NCBI RefSeq assembly: GCF_000189635.1
Contig: NW_002476380.1
Span: forward strand, 310,001-374,000
Direction: 5' to 3'
Length of the DNA: 64,000 nucleotides
From: Tetrahymena thermophila SB210
Lineage: Eukaryota; Ciliophora; Oligohymenophorea; Hymenostomatida; Tetrahymenidae
In this document: positions 1-12,700 of the stretch, in pieces
Layout of the letters: each line of letters begins with the position of its first letter
How positions within the stretch are numbered: the stretch's first letter is position 1
Program-made: the position numbers and the translations under genes
The notes under the pieces: model-generated
What the model was told of the DNA's origin: nothing
What the model saw: only the letters and a program-made list of their open reading frames with translations
Database searches by the model: none

Positions 1-533
1 TATAATTTATTTAAATAGCCACAATTTTAGATAATTTTGTGAATAAACAATTTTTAAATTTGGATAATATATTTTTTTTTAAATATTAGAAATACAAATT
101 TAAGATTAAGCTCTCTTTTATTGGATAAGTTTATGCTTTTTAGAAAATAATCTAGGGTGATAATTTTTAATAAAAATTTGGTTTCTAAATTATTTTAAAA
201 CGTAAAGATACTTTTAAAATTCTTTGAAAATTAGAATTTAAAGATCTTAAGTACCTAATTTACAGTTAAAATCAAAAACATACATTTAAAGTTTAAATAT
301 AATTTTAAAACAAAATGTTCTCTATATTTATAATGAATATTCATTTTATACCTTAATAAATAAATTTATTAGATTTTAATTATTTTTTTTGTGTCATTAT
401 TACAATTGTAGATTATTTATTATAAAAATATTTTTAAAAACTTTCTAAGAATATGTAAATTCATCAAATTAAATGAAGACTTTTTTTGAAAAAAAAATAA
501 AAATTGTGTGTTTTTTTTATATTAAATATGAAA
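1..533. other. AT-rich intergenic, no gene seen
   Basis: Homopolymer-rich A/T sequence with no supported coding frame. The last stretch before the tRNA is T-rich. Nothing else is seen. Confidence 0.6.
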
Positions 534-605
534 AGCCGAGTGGCGCAATGGTAGCGCAGCAGACTTCTAATCTGAAGGTTGTGGGTTCGAGTCCCACCTT
601 GGTTG
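534..605 (+). tRNA. tRNA-Arg (anticodon UCU)
   Basis: This is a 72-nt cloverleaf that reads AGA codons as arginine. The acceptor AGCCGAG (534-540) pairs with CTTGGTT (598-604), with two G-U pairs. The D stem is GCGC/GCGC (543-546 with 554-557). The anticodon loop CTTCTAA (564-570) places TCT at 566-568. The T arm is GTGGG/CCCAC around TTCGAGT, and the B box GGTTCGAGTCC lies at 584-594. The top pair of the anticodon stem (559 with 575) is a G-A mismatch. The discriminator G605 is followed directly by genomic CCA (606-608), which eukaryotic genes do not usually encode and which may be chance. No intron. Confidence 0.95.
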
Positions 606-608
606 CCA

Positions 609-614
609 TTTTTT
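609..614 (+). terminator. Pol III T-tract after tRNA-Arg
   Basis: Six consecutive T residues start four bases after the discriminator, as expected for RNA polymerase III termination. Confidence 0.6.
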
Positions 615-1406
615 ATCTTAAATTAAATTTATTTAAATAGAGCATAATCAATTTTAATGCATAAATTAAATTTCAGATTTAATTTACTGAAGTAATAAAT
701 TGTAAAAAAATTTCATTGATTGATTCAAAATTAACTTTCACCAGATAATAAAAATCTTTTAAATATTATCAAAAAACGAAATTATTTAAAATATTTTTTT
801 TTAAATTTTTAAAAACTTAATAACTGAAAATCATATTTAAGATTTTTAGTAAATAAATAGTAAGATTAAAAATCTAAGGTTGTTTTTTTTCATCAAAAAC
901 TTCAAGTAAATTAATCTATTTTGATGTGTAACATAAACCCAGAATGTAATTTGAATAAAAGATATTTAAGAAATCCAAATTTTTTGAAGAAAATATAAAT
1001 ACTAATCAAACCATATAAAAAAAAATCTTTCATTATAAAATATCTAGATAAAAATTGAGAATTTGTTTATAAGCGATTATTAATCTTAATTGAAAATTTA
1101 TAATTGCTGTGTAAATAGATAGATAAAAAATAATCCAAGTCTTTTTTAAATGTATTTTTATTTTTAGCTAATGTAATCTAGTCTAATGAAGAAGAGTAAA
1201 TATCAAAATTTACCATCGCTATTTACTTGATTAATTAGCAAAACATAAAAATTCATACAGGAAATCTTTGTTGGGAAATTCTATTAAACTAAAGTAAATT
1301 GAAATATTAGCCTTGAAATTTTTACATAAAAATAAGTGATTAATAAACAAATTATTAATTTAATTTAACTTTTTAGAACTTAAAGTAATAACAAAATATT
1401 TAATAG
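615..1406. other. Intergenic and 5' region of the HK-like gene
   Basis: AT-rich sequence. A 14-codon reading frame starts at ATG 1186 and ends at TGA before the main start at 1407. It could be an upstream ORF, but it is too short to judge. Nothing else is seen. Confidence 0.4.
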
Positions 1407-4325
1407 ATGAAAAGTAAATAGTCTAATGAGGACTAAGATGATGAATCTCATAAACAGTTATATTAAAAAATCAATAAATTTACTTTGCGGATTAATGATA
1501 GTGCTATTGAGCAATCATATTAAGCAAAGGAAAAAGAGCTTCTTAGACATTAAGTCTATTTAATAGCCTTGATTTTTCAGATAGGCTTCATATTAAATTT
1601 TATAACGCACATTATATAGGGTATGACTGCTATTGAATTTACTATTGATTTCTTAGTTAATTTAAGTCTTTTCTGCTTAATTCTTTGCAATAAAATTCAA
1701 CGTCTGATTAGATTTCACCATTACGCTTTTTTAATTAACTAAGTAGTAATGGTTGCAGTAACATTTTACAATGTAATGTCTTAATAGAATTATGAATCTC
1801 AGGAATATAGCGCTGAGTTTCAATATTTCTATCTGGGTGCTATATTATATGGCCTAGTCCTAGGATATAGTTTTTTATATAGATTAGCTATTTTGATGAT
1901 CACTACATTTCTCTATTTAGGACTTGCTCTATCAGATAGCAAAAATTAAAAGCCACTAATAGCTGTAATTATTTTAAGCAATTTGGTGCTTTACCTCAAC
2001 AAAACTTATTAAGATGAAAAAGAAAAGCGATTGTTTTATATAGCAAATCAGAGAATTAGTTTTTGGAATAATATAATTTAGAATGTACTACCTATAAATA
2101 TGATAGTTGTTAAGTATGACGAAGAATTCTCAAGAGTCAAACTTGAAACATCAAATTGTATGACATAAAAGAATTTAGGGATAATAGACGATGAAAGTTT
2201 ACAAGATTTTTTAGAAAAAACGAAGTTAGAAGTTCAAACTAAAACTTCAAGCACACATAATAGCGAAAGTACGTTGCTTACTAACGGGAACAGTCCATAC
2301 TATAATTCTAAAATTCAAACTAGTGGCTTATAGCAAATGCAAATATAAAGAACCCTTTCAAAGTATAAAGTTAAGTAATCTCAAAGCTTATCTTAACCAG
2401 ATCCACATATCTTTCAAACTCCTACGTTGAAACCTTAGACAACATTTAACCAACAATAGCCTACTTAAACATTTAGATAGAGCTTGACAAATAGCCCTTA
2501 ATAAAAATAGTAAGTAGTGCACAGTCAAGCAAAACAGCTTACTTTGAAGTAATTGGTCAAAGAAGAAATTTTGCTAAAAATCAAAAATCAAAAAAATTCT
2601 TAAAGCGAAGCAGAAAAAGATAGATTCAACTCTCAGCGTCATTCATTCATCAATTAAAATAATGATAATAGATACTAAACTTATAATGGAGAATATCAAA
2701 AATCAATAAACAGTGAAATACAAAAGTTTGGTTTGCGTATTTACACATTCACGATGATAGGATATTATGCGCTTATTTGTTTTGAGAATGAATCTTATAA
2801 AGAGAAATACTCGAATTCAAAAACAAAATTTAAAGTTCTCAAATATTTGTTCAGATGTACGATTACAAAAAGCATCAAAAAATTAATTACCTAAAATGAA
2901 ATGATAGATTAATTTTTATCATCATTTGAATCATTCAAAAAGATTACATTTTAAAAAAGTTAATAACTTACACAAAAATAAAGTACCTTTAATACACCAC
3001 ACGAAAATTAAAACCAGCACACCCCAGCTTAAAAATAAAATTAATTTGAAACACAGCAATCATACCATAACAATACTACAAACTATGACATACCTTCACT
3101 TACTCATTTAAACAAAGACTTCAAAAATAATCTAAATACAAAAAACATTTTCATGTCTGAAAATAATTTTGATGATACTATTGCTTAAAACAATATAATT
3201 TAAAATGGTGATCATACTAAATCTGCTTTTAACATTGACAATATTAACAAGGATAAAAGCAACAACAGTAATAAGCTAAGCAATAGTATCATAGTGAAAC
3301 CTTAAGAATTTTTAACACACTTGAAAGACTAAATATAGGAAATTCAACTAAATTTCTCGAATATAATGCACTTATTTGGATAAAAAAAAAGGACCGAATA
3401 CATCATCAGTGAGATTTCTATTTAAGATTTTTTAAAAAGAATCTAATAAAAGTTTAAAAATTAATTTAAAAGATAAAAAATTAACTTTACACATACAGTA
3501 ATAACATCATTTGATGAGCAAAAGGATTTAATTTTAAAGTAGGATGAAAGAAGATTGTTTTAAATAATCAACAATTTAATTTATAATGCTATCGAATATA
3601 ATAATTATAACTTCACTTCTGATGATCACAGATTTATAAAAATAGAAGTTACTTCCACTCAATCAGAACCAAATCATTTGAATATTAAAATTACAAATTC
3701 CACTTAATTTCTCAGAGAAAACCAATTATAGCAAGAAAATTCTTTATTTTCAGAACCTAATTGCTTATACTTGAGTACAAGAAACGATTTAATGCTTAAG
3801 TTTTACAAAATTTACAATTAATTCAAAATTGGGTTGAGAACAACAAGAAAATTAGTAAAGTAAATTGGTCCTTTCGACGATTTAAAGTTGATGAGAACAA
3901 GTGAAGAATGTATAGTTTCTTTTACGATTTACAAAAATATTGAAATTCTAAAAAAAGATGTGCAAATTACTCTAGGCAGCAATCTTAAGAATTAAATACA
4001 GCACAATATAAATATATCAGCTAACAATTAAATTACTTTAGCCAATAATATTCTAAATTATTAGTCTCATTCAACTGAAAATCAATTTATATCAACTAAA
4101 TAAACTTCTAAAATATTTAGCAACAATCGTAATGAAATTATATAGTTGGATAAAAATTTGCATTTAGGCGATAACTCATTGACTAGTCAAGATTATATTT
4201 AAGAATTAAGAAACCTCTCTGAATTTAATAGTGCTCTAGATTTCAATAATTTTAAAACCAAATAAAATTTATTTAACGAAGATAATCTAATCAATTTAAA
4301 AAAAATTCACTAAAGTGTATCTTGA
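1407..4325 (+). CDS. Six-TM membrane protein with histidine-kinase-type ATPase domain
   Basis: Intronless, 972 aa with TAA/TAG read as Gln, stop TGA 4323-4325. Six hydrophobic segments occupy about residues 51-69, 78-95, 107-123, 139-157, 160-176 and 184-197. A long Gln/Asn/Ser-rich cytoplasmic region follows. A C-terminal GHKL/HATPase_c-like domain has an N box at about 721-733 (NNLIYNAIEYNN) and a degenerate G2-like stretch near 809 (GLRTTRKLVKQIG) before the final strand (ECIVSFTIYKN). The order TM, linker, HATPase matches membrane histidine kinases. However, I see no convincing H-box phospho-acceptor and the first Gly box is not canonical, so it may be a pseudokinase or a divergent sensor. 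The start at 1407 is the first ATG in frame ahead of TM1. No receiver domain is seen. Ligand and partners are unknown. Confidence 0.75.
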
Positions 4326-5428
4326 AAATATTCTTGTAAATAACATTCAAATTTGTTATGTAACTCTACACCTTGAAAAATTTACTCTTTCTCACTTATA
4401 AATAAACTTAATCTCATATTATATATAAATATATATAAATCTTATGCTTTTATGTTAATAAATCATAAATCTAATTTATTAACTAACTTATCTATTCATT
4501 TCATTTCATTTGAATTAATTAGATTTTAATTTTATTTTTTTGATTAATAGATTAAATTAATTTGATTAAGAACAAGTTTTAAATTTTTGAAAAAACTTTT
4601 TTTATTAGTCTTTATTTATTAGAAAAACAAAACTATTTTATGAAAATATGAAATTAAATAAACAATTTTAGTTAGATTTTAGCAAAAAATAGTAAACTAA
4701 ACATTTTTTAAATTATATTAAATTTTTTCTCTAACAAAGAGCTTTTCTCAATTCTCAAATAATGAAAAATATTAAAAGTGTTTAGATTTAGTTTAATTAA
4801 AAAAATATTTTGTAAATTAGTGGAAAACTACATAAACTCAATCTAATATATCTTTTAAGTCATTTAAATAGTTTTTACTTGTTAATAAAAAAATAAAATT
4901 GATAATTCTAGTTTTTTTTTATTGTTTTGATTATTATTTTATATTACAAAATATTTTATTCCAAATAATTTAAATTGTGTATATCATATATCTAATGATA
5001 AATTAGCTAATTAAATAAGTTATTGATTCACCTAACAAAGTATTATTTTTTATTTAAATAATTTAAAATTAAGTTTTTTAACGAATAATCTTTTGAAGAT
5101 TTATTGTTTAGGTATTTTTTATTAATTAAATATTGGAATATTTTATCATAGTGTGAGCCTCCATAATACTTATTTGATTTTATTTTTTAAATTTGCAAAC
5201 TTCATGGCTTAGGAATATTAGAAAAGAGATAAAATTAATGTTAAACTAAAAATTTAATAAAATATTTATTTTCTACAATATTAACTAACATATTTGCAAA
5301 TAAATCTAAAATAAAGAGCTATTAATAAATTAATCATTTTTAGCTTTGAACAATTTTATTAATTTTTAAAAGTAAAATACTACATAGATACAAATATCCT
5401 TTCATTCATCCTCCATTGACTAAGTTAT
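4326..5428. other. Convergent intergenic region
   Basis: Shared 3' flank of the HK-like gene (+) and the FAM136A-like gene (-). Only A/T runs and short TATATA stretches are seen. Confidence 0.6.
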
Positions 5429-5956
5429 TCATTAATAATAGTCCATTTCTGTTTTAATCATTCTTTTTAAATTATTAAATCTATTTAACATTTCATCGTA
5501 ACATTTAAAAGACTCATTCATGATATCTTTGGTACGTTTTTAAGCTTTTTCTAAACAAGTGTTGAACTCAAGATTAAAATCATCCATTTATTTGTTTACA
5601 AATTTATCAGCTTTTTCTATTCCTTGATGGCATTTATGAATACATTAATTAACTTAAGCAGTGCTTTTAAATATATCATCGTAACAGTGATTATACATGC
5701 ATTTATGGATTTTATAATCAAAGGATAGATATTCTCTATTAATAAATCTCTTGAAGTCATCAAGCTTCTTATTATATTCTCTAATTATATCACCAGCGAT
5801 CATCTTTTCTTAATCTGTTAGTATAAAGTCATCTTATTTATTGAACAAATTTTAAGTATGGCTTTCAGGATTTTTAATCCAGTACTCAAATTTCTAATGA
5901 GCTGAACTGAACTCTTTATCACGAACTTATTACTTTGTATCTTATTTGAATGACAT
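5429..5956 (-). CDS. FAM136A-like (DUF842) mitochondrial twin-Cys protein
   Basis: Single exon of 175 aa, read right to left from ATG 5956-5954 to TGA 5431-5429. The core segment QCIHKCHQGIEKADKF, followed about 15 residues on by FNTC, matches the FAM136A family pattern (human CIERCH...ARC). FAM136A proteins are small helical proteins of the mitochondrial intermembrane space with CX3C pairs. Here CIHKC keeps CX3C and the first pair is CMYNHC. In the two downstream pairs the second cysteine is replaced (FNTCLEKA, FKCYDEML), so fewer disulfides can form than in animal relatives. There is no signal peptide or TM segment, as expected for import through the disulfide-relay route. Family assignment is by motif and length; the function in ciliates is unknown. 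Confidence 0.75.
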
Positions 5957-7385
5957 TTCTTTTATTTGAACAGTTTTAAAGATTTAATAATTTAAAAAGT
6001 TTTAGTCAGATATTTTTTATTAAATTAAATGGATATTTGATTCTTTCTAGAAATCTACAATTATCTACAATTAATAAATAATAAATTTGGTTATAATTAA
6101 ATAAAAATAAATGCATGACAAACTTATTCTATTTCTCAAAATTAAAATCTTATAAAATAAAATAAAACAAATAGTATCAGATATTTTTTAATACAAAGCT
6201 ATTTGAGGTTTGTTGTTTTTGTTAATATTTCTGATTTAATAAAATAAAGTGGAATTCATTTTAAATAAATGAATTTATCTTTTGTATTTAATCTAATAAT
6301 TTATGCAGTATTTAATAAATATATCTATTAACTCTATTATTTACCACATTATTTAAGAGGAATTTTCTATCTAAATTAATCTTAAATATCGAAGTAGGAC
6401 TTTAAGCTATAAAATAAAATTAATGGATTAATTTTAAATAATAAATAATTTAAAAAATTAGTGATTAAATAAGAAATAGATCTAATGAGAATTATGAGGT
6501 AAATGTTAAAATTAATACAACTTCAATAAGTTAATTAAAATAATACAACTGTTTATTTAAATAGCATTAATGCTTAGAATTAAAATATTTAATTATAAAA
6601 GATTAAACATTAAAATATGTGTAACAAAACTAAATGATTAAAATACGTTTTACAAGCTTATATAGCTTAATATCTTAGAAAATATATACAATCTGATATA
6701 TAAAAGAGAATGTATAAAGGATTTTATATTAAAAATATAAATAAAATGTAGTCAGATCATTAAAAAATATATAACTCATCCAATAAGCAAATCTAAATAT
6801 ATTTTAACTTAAACCAATGCTACTTGATAAGATGTCACACAATTTATTTTTATATTTAATGATTAATCTAAAATCATATTATCAAAGCACAATACTTTAT
6901 TTATCCCTTAAATTTATAAATAGTAAACTTTAATGTTAAATAGAAACATTTAACTAAGATGTTTAATATACTTTTAAAATAATATTATATTTTTAAAAAT
7001 ATTAAATATGAAGTGATACTAGATACTTGCTTATGTTGTAATAAATATGAACCATTAGCTTAAAAATTTAATTATTTTAGCGATGCTATCTTTAAATTAA
7101 AAATGTCAATAAATATAATATTGTTAAGATTATAATAATAAATATATTTTTAAAAATGAGTAATACATAATTGATAGTAATCATGTTAATCTAATGATGA
7201 CTTATAAGTATTAATAAATAAATAAATAAAATAAGAAGTAAATATCTTTTAATATTAGATGCAAAAATTATATTATTATAAATTCAATTAATTAATAGCA
7301 TTTAATTTACAATCAAAAACATTTATATATTAATACATATTAAATTAAATATAAGAAATATATTTTATAGTAAATTTAGTTTTAT
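5957..7385. other. AT-rich intergenic, no gene seen
   Basis: Lies between the start of the FAM136A-like gene and the stop of the nuclease gene. Very AT-rich with many short A/T tracts. No coding frame is supported on either strand. Confidence 0.6.
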
Positions 7386-8486
7386 TCATTAGATATTATT
7401 ATCATTATTAATTAGTTTCATAGTATAATTAATAAGAGTTTCATCTTCAATATTTTAATCTTCCTTTATAGCTTATTAAATTAAATCTAATTATTCTTAA
7501 TTAATTTCTTCGAGCATTTCATTTATAAATTATTGAGAAAGCTTATTTTACTAGATATAATGCTTTAATTGAATAACTTATAATTTTATTATTTTTCTTT
7601 GCCTTATCTTATTTCTCATTTCTTTTTCCTAAAGTGCCTAAAGTGATTATACCAAAGATTATTCCAAGTTTTAAATTTTCTTGTTAGTATTATCATATTA
7701 CTCCTATCTGAGTAAATAAGTTTCTATGAAAAGCCTCTTTTCTAGAGAATCATTTGGATTTCCTGTGATATCCATTGCATTGTAAGCTCTTTAAATAATT
7801 TCAGACATATTATCAGGTACTTTTGTTTAGTATGAGCAATAGCAAAAAAAAGTTAGCCAATCTATTTTTTTTTATATATTATTTTCGTTTCTTTAAATTT
7901 ATTTATATAATTAATTTTTTTCTTTTTATTAATTATTTTGTTCTCTCATCTGTTTTTCTTGTTTTTTGAAAGCATTTAAATTAATATATTTAAATTTCTA
8001 ATAATTTTCTTCTACTTAATTATTTGTTTAAACAAATCTTTGTTCTGTGTCCAGCTCATAATATATTAGTTCTGGTGTGTTTTGATTATAAACATCGAAC
8101 TTTGAAAGAATTATCATATAAGTATTTTTCATATTATAATGATAATCATGTACATCATTTATTAATAATTTTGATGAATAATATTGAGTCCTTGCTTTAA
8201 ATTCTTTTTTATTTTACCCTTACATTTCTAAACCTACATTAATATTTTTTGCTGAACATAACACATCAACCATACATTTAATTAGTCTATTTTCTTTTTA
8301 ATAAATTGGTTCATACTATTAAAAATTGGTTAATTGAAATTTATTATTCTAGTTATTTTCTAAATTTAGGAGGGTATTAATAAAATCATTGAGAAGTACT
8401 TGATCTGAAAAGAGAAACTTAAATGCTTAGTCTTCTTTTGGATCAGCAAAAAAATGTTTCTTTTTTGCCTTTTCTTTATAACTCAT
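7386..8486 (-). CDS. PD-(D/E)XK nuclease of the Rpn / PDDEXK_2 transposase-like family
   Basis: Single exon of 366 aa, ATG 8486-8484, TGA 7388-7386. The N-terminal 130 residues match the family. A PKEDQAFKFLFSD opening (about 16-28) is followed by the nuclease core, with D74 in CMVDVLCSA, then E87 and Q89 in VGLEMQ, the D...ExQ signature of PDDEXK_2/Rpn proteins. Then come KARTQYYSSKL (about 98-107) and a strand-rich TYMIILSKFDVY. The rest is Gln-rich and coiled-coil-like. In bacteria this family includes RecA-independent recombination-promoting nucleases. All catalytic residues appear present. The gene is fully in ciliate code with local base composition, so if it was acquired from bacteria or a transposon it has been naturalised. 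No terminal inverted repeats are seen next to it. Domestication is inference. Confidence 0.75.
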
Positions 8487-9735
8487 TTTTCTTTGTAATT
8501 TATAATTTATGATAATATATTTTTATTATTTCAAATACAATTAAACCCCACTCTTAAATTATAAAAAAGTCACTCTAATATTTGATATTCAAATTTATTT
8601 ATCTGTTATTAACTTGTTTAGCTATCTTCCTATATCTATGCTTTTCATGATTTAACACAAAACAAAAAAAGTAATTAAAAAATACACAAAAACAAAAGAT
8701 TTTTGTGATTAAATTAAAAGAATTAGATTATTTACTGTCTGAAAATATAAAAAGTAATAATTTTTTTTAGAAATTTAGAAAAAAAATTATAATAAATAAA
8801 AAATACACAAAGACAAAATATTTGTGTGAGTAAATTGAAAGAAATAGCTTATTTACTATTTTAAAATATAAAAAGTAAATATTTAGAAAAAAAATTTATT
8901 TTGTTAATCCTAAAATATAAGTTAAATTCAATTTAAATCTAAATTAATTTCCCTCTTTCTAATAAATAAAATATCTTTTTCTAAAAATTAATTTGTTTTT
9001 TTATTAAATTGAATTAAATATTCAAATCATCACTGAAATAAATAATTAAATTTCAATTATTGTACTTTTCTTTTTTAATAAAATGAAAAAAGTTTTACAA
9101 AAAAAGAGTAATTTTTTTAATTAGTAAATCTTAAAATATTTTAAGAAAGAACTTTTTAGATACAAATTTAAAGAATTTTTGATAAAAGAATATTTTACCT
9201 CATTATAAACTTAATATAATTAGCTTAAATTATTACAATAACTAACTCGTTATGAATAAAGTCATTTAATATTACAAAATGTTCATCGAACATGAAATTA
9301 TTTAGTTTTTAGTTTTTAATTTTTTATAATTATAAATTTACTTTAAATATGCAGAAACTAAGATAAAAATTTAATTAAATACAACTAATTTATATCAATG
9401 AAAAAATCATATTAGTCATTCATTCATTCACTTACCTACTCAATCTATAGATCATTTGTTTCATATATTCAGTCTGAAGTTGTTTAACTTTATTAACTAT
9501 TATTATTTATGAATAACAATTAAGGTTTAATATTAAAAAACAAAATCATTTGATAATTAAGAGAAAAAGCTAAGAAATAATAATAAATTATAAAAAAGAT
9601 TGTAAATTAAGAAAGGAATTAATCAATCAATCATTCATTCATTTATTTATTTACATAAATACAACAAAAAAGTTAACTCGTTTGGAAAGAAAATATTTAG
9701 TAATAAATAAATAAAATAACGTTGTAAAGCAAGTG
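8487..9735. other. Divergent promoter region between nuclease and striatin genes
   Basis: Head-to-head intergenic region of 1.25 kb. It contains the imperfect tandem duplication at 8678-8897 and CAAT/CATT-type tetranucleotide runs near 9625-9655. No gene is seen. Confidence 0.6.
8678..8897. repeat. Two-copy imperfect tandem duplication, period about 120 bp
   Basis: The segment starting AAATACACAAAAACAAAA near 8678 recurs as AAATACACAAAGACAAAA near 8798. The same order of landmarks follows in both: TTTGTG, AATTAAAAG or AATTGAAAG, TTATTTACT, AAAATATAAAAAGTAA, then a TTTAGAAAAAAAA tract. The copies differ by many substitutions and small indels, so the duplication is not recent. It sits just upstream of the nuclease start. 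Confidence 0.7.
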
Positions 9736-12700
9736 ATGTAATAGCCGCCTCTTGGTTATACATGGGAAGGAATTATAGATTTTCTTTAAATTCATCAGAG
9801 CATAATGAAGGCTCGGGAAGATTAATTTGATTAAGAAAAGGCAAAGTTTAATGTATATAATTATTGGCAACAACATTACAAAATTTTGTTTAAATTTTTA
9901 GAAAAGAGAAATTCTAAAGATTAGAAAAATTATAATAAAGCAATAGAATATCATCTAACAAAATTTAAATAAAATTATAATAGGTAAGGATAATCTAGTT
10001 AGAATAAGAAGTAGGAAATTTAAAATTAATTAATGAAACAATGAGCTAACGAATTTCTGAGCTAGAAGTTAGACTTGGAATCGAAAATCCTCACTAAAAA
10101 ATGTAAAAAAAAGCTTTAAAATTAGCTTTTAAAAATAAAAAATGGAATAAAATTGAAAGATATAGATTGAATATTTAATGATAAGGATTAATTTTTAAAT
10201 TATATTAGAAATAGGTAGGCAGCATAGCATGCAAAGGAGGTAAAATAAAGAAATCACTAAAGAGTAAAAAGTGATCAAGTGTAAAATTTTGTCAAAATAA
10301 ATGAAGATTTTTCAGTTAATAGTTCTATGCTTCAAAAGTAAGCGAAGGCTTCTGGATTGAGTTTTCATGTTGGAGGTGGGTCATCTTCAATGTCATTTTA
10401 TCAGAATGGAAGTTAAGTAAACTAAGGATTGAGTTTAAGTAATACTTTCGATGGTATGACTAGCAAAAGTTTAGTGCACTAGTATGATATATTTTTAGAT
10501 TATAAAATGAATAATATTATCTTCTCTTACAAAACATCAAATAAGCATTATAAAAAATTTCACATTAAAATTTGATATATTTGAGAACCTTCTAACTATT
10601 TTTAATGAATCAATAGTTATATAGTTCGTTCGTTTGTTTAAAAGCAGAATAGAATTTTAATTAAAAGTATTATAAACTTCTTACAAAAATAAATATTAGA
10701 TTTGCTTAAATAAGTAATAACTTTTTAATGAACATTGATTAAGCTTTGGGTTTTTCTTAAACGGGTTTTGATTGAGAGGAGAAAATAATATTCCACATTA
10801 AAAAATAAATTAAAATATATAAATAAAGTTTATTTTGAACAATCTATTTTAATTTTTAGGTTTTTGCAAAAGGTTGCTTGTGACCAAGAAGATTCTTAAA
10901 GTATATTAAACAGTGATTAATTAGGTACAAAACAGCACCACTAATCATAATCTGCGAATAATTCTGTGAATAATGGAAACTCTATGATGATGTAGGGAGA
11001 ATTTGATTAGAATGGAAAGTAAAAAAAATAAAAAAAATCAACTGGATCTCAAAAAAATACTTATATCTATAATTAGACAACAGTAAATTCGATTAACTCA
11101 AATAATTTTATCAATGCCTACAATAATTAGCAAATGTAGATCAATTAAACTCTTCAAAACAGCTTTATTTCTTCTAATAAGTAATAATAAACTCCATAAC
11201 ACAGCTAATCTTCTTCATCAAATATTGTAATCACTCCTTAATCTGCTAATAATGGATCTCATCAGTAGTAAGGCTCGATTAGACTTTAAGAAAATATGTC
11301 TAAATCAACTCCTCCCAACTAATCTTAATCATTAAATCTTCTTTAAATGTCTCAATAACTTTAACAGCAACCACAGTAATAACAGATAACTTAGACAAAC
11401 AGTTAAATAATACAATAATCCTAAGATCTAACTAGTTCATAAAATTTGTCATAAAATAAATCAAAACTTAAAACAAATAATCTGCACATTAACACCAGCA
11501 ACAACATGATTCCTAATTTTTTAAATAATTCAATTAGTTCTTCTAATTAAAATTATAATACGATAACAAAATCAATTCCTCTAAGTGCTAAAAATTCTAA
11601 TACCTTTATGAATAGCACTAAGTCAATAATAACTACTAACGCTACATCTCCTCATACAATGAGTGACTCTTCTAATGAAAATCAAATGATTACAGGCAAA
11701 AAAATTTGGAATCCGAAATGCACTCTTCGTTCGCACTTGGACGGAGTACGTGGACTTTTCTTTACAGCTGTTGATCCCATACTAGTAACAGCAAGTGAAG
11801 TAAATATATAAATAAATATAATTTTACTGAATAAATTTCACATTTTTTATTAACTCGCTCATTAATAAATTTTTATTTAAAACTAGGATTGCTTAATAAA
11901 ACTTTGGGATATTAGATAGTTTAAAGATAGCCACGAAAACTCTTTCTTACAACCTTATTACACAATTAGAGGCCACACTGGATAAATCTTTGCCTTAACA
12001 GGAAACCAATAATAAGTTGATTCTACTATCAACTACTAGTGTTACAATTTTATTTTCTCAGCAGGTATAGATGGTGTGATAAAAGCTTGGAATTTGCCAT
12101 TACCAGAAGAAATCGATGCTTTGGGTCCATCCGAAGGTAAAAATGTTAGTGTAGGAGAATGGTAGGCTCATCATGAGACAATATGGGACTTAAATCATCA
12201 CCCATTTTAACCAATATTGCTCAGCTCAGGAGCAGATGGTTACATCAAATTATGGAAGACATTCGTAACGGTTGATGGCACCAATTTAATTAGTTTATAA
12301 TAGGGAGATTTGATTTCATACTTAACTTACAAGCCAGGCTAATTCTAAGACATTCCTACTTCAGTGTCTTGGGATCATTAAAGAAGTTAAATTCTAAGTG
12401 GTTGGGCTTAAAGCAATAACTTGGTTTGCTTTAATATCGAAAACAGCAAAATATCTTCTATTATTAAATATAATTAAGAAAATTAAAATTTATCAGCTTA
12501 AGTCAATAAGTAAATATAACAATAAATATACTAATTTAAATTAATCATATAAAATTTGTTATACATTAGAGTAATTTGTCATGAAGGTATTAACTGTGCA
12601 ATATCTGGTCATGAAGATAGGCAAATAAGGTTCTTTGACCTTAAATCAAGTAAAATAAAGCACAATTCCATTCAAAAATATTAAAATTTTCACTTAAAAA

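Noticed and set aside
10482-10859. An extra exon or small RNA inside the 378-nt striatin intron
   Set aside because: A less AT-rich patch near 10740-10790 was noticed, but it holds TGA in the needed frame and no recognisable RNA boxes.
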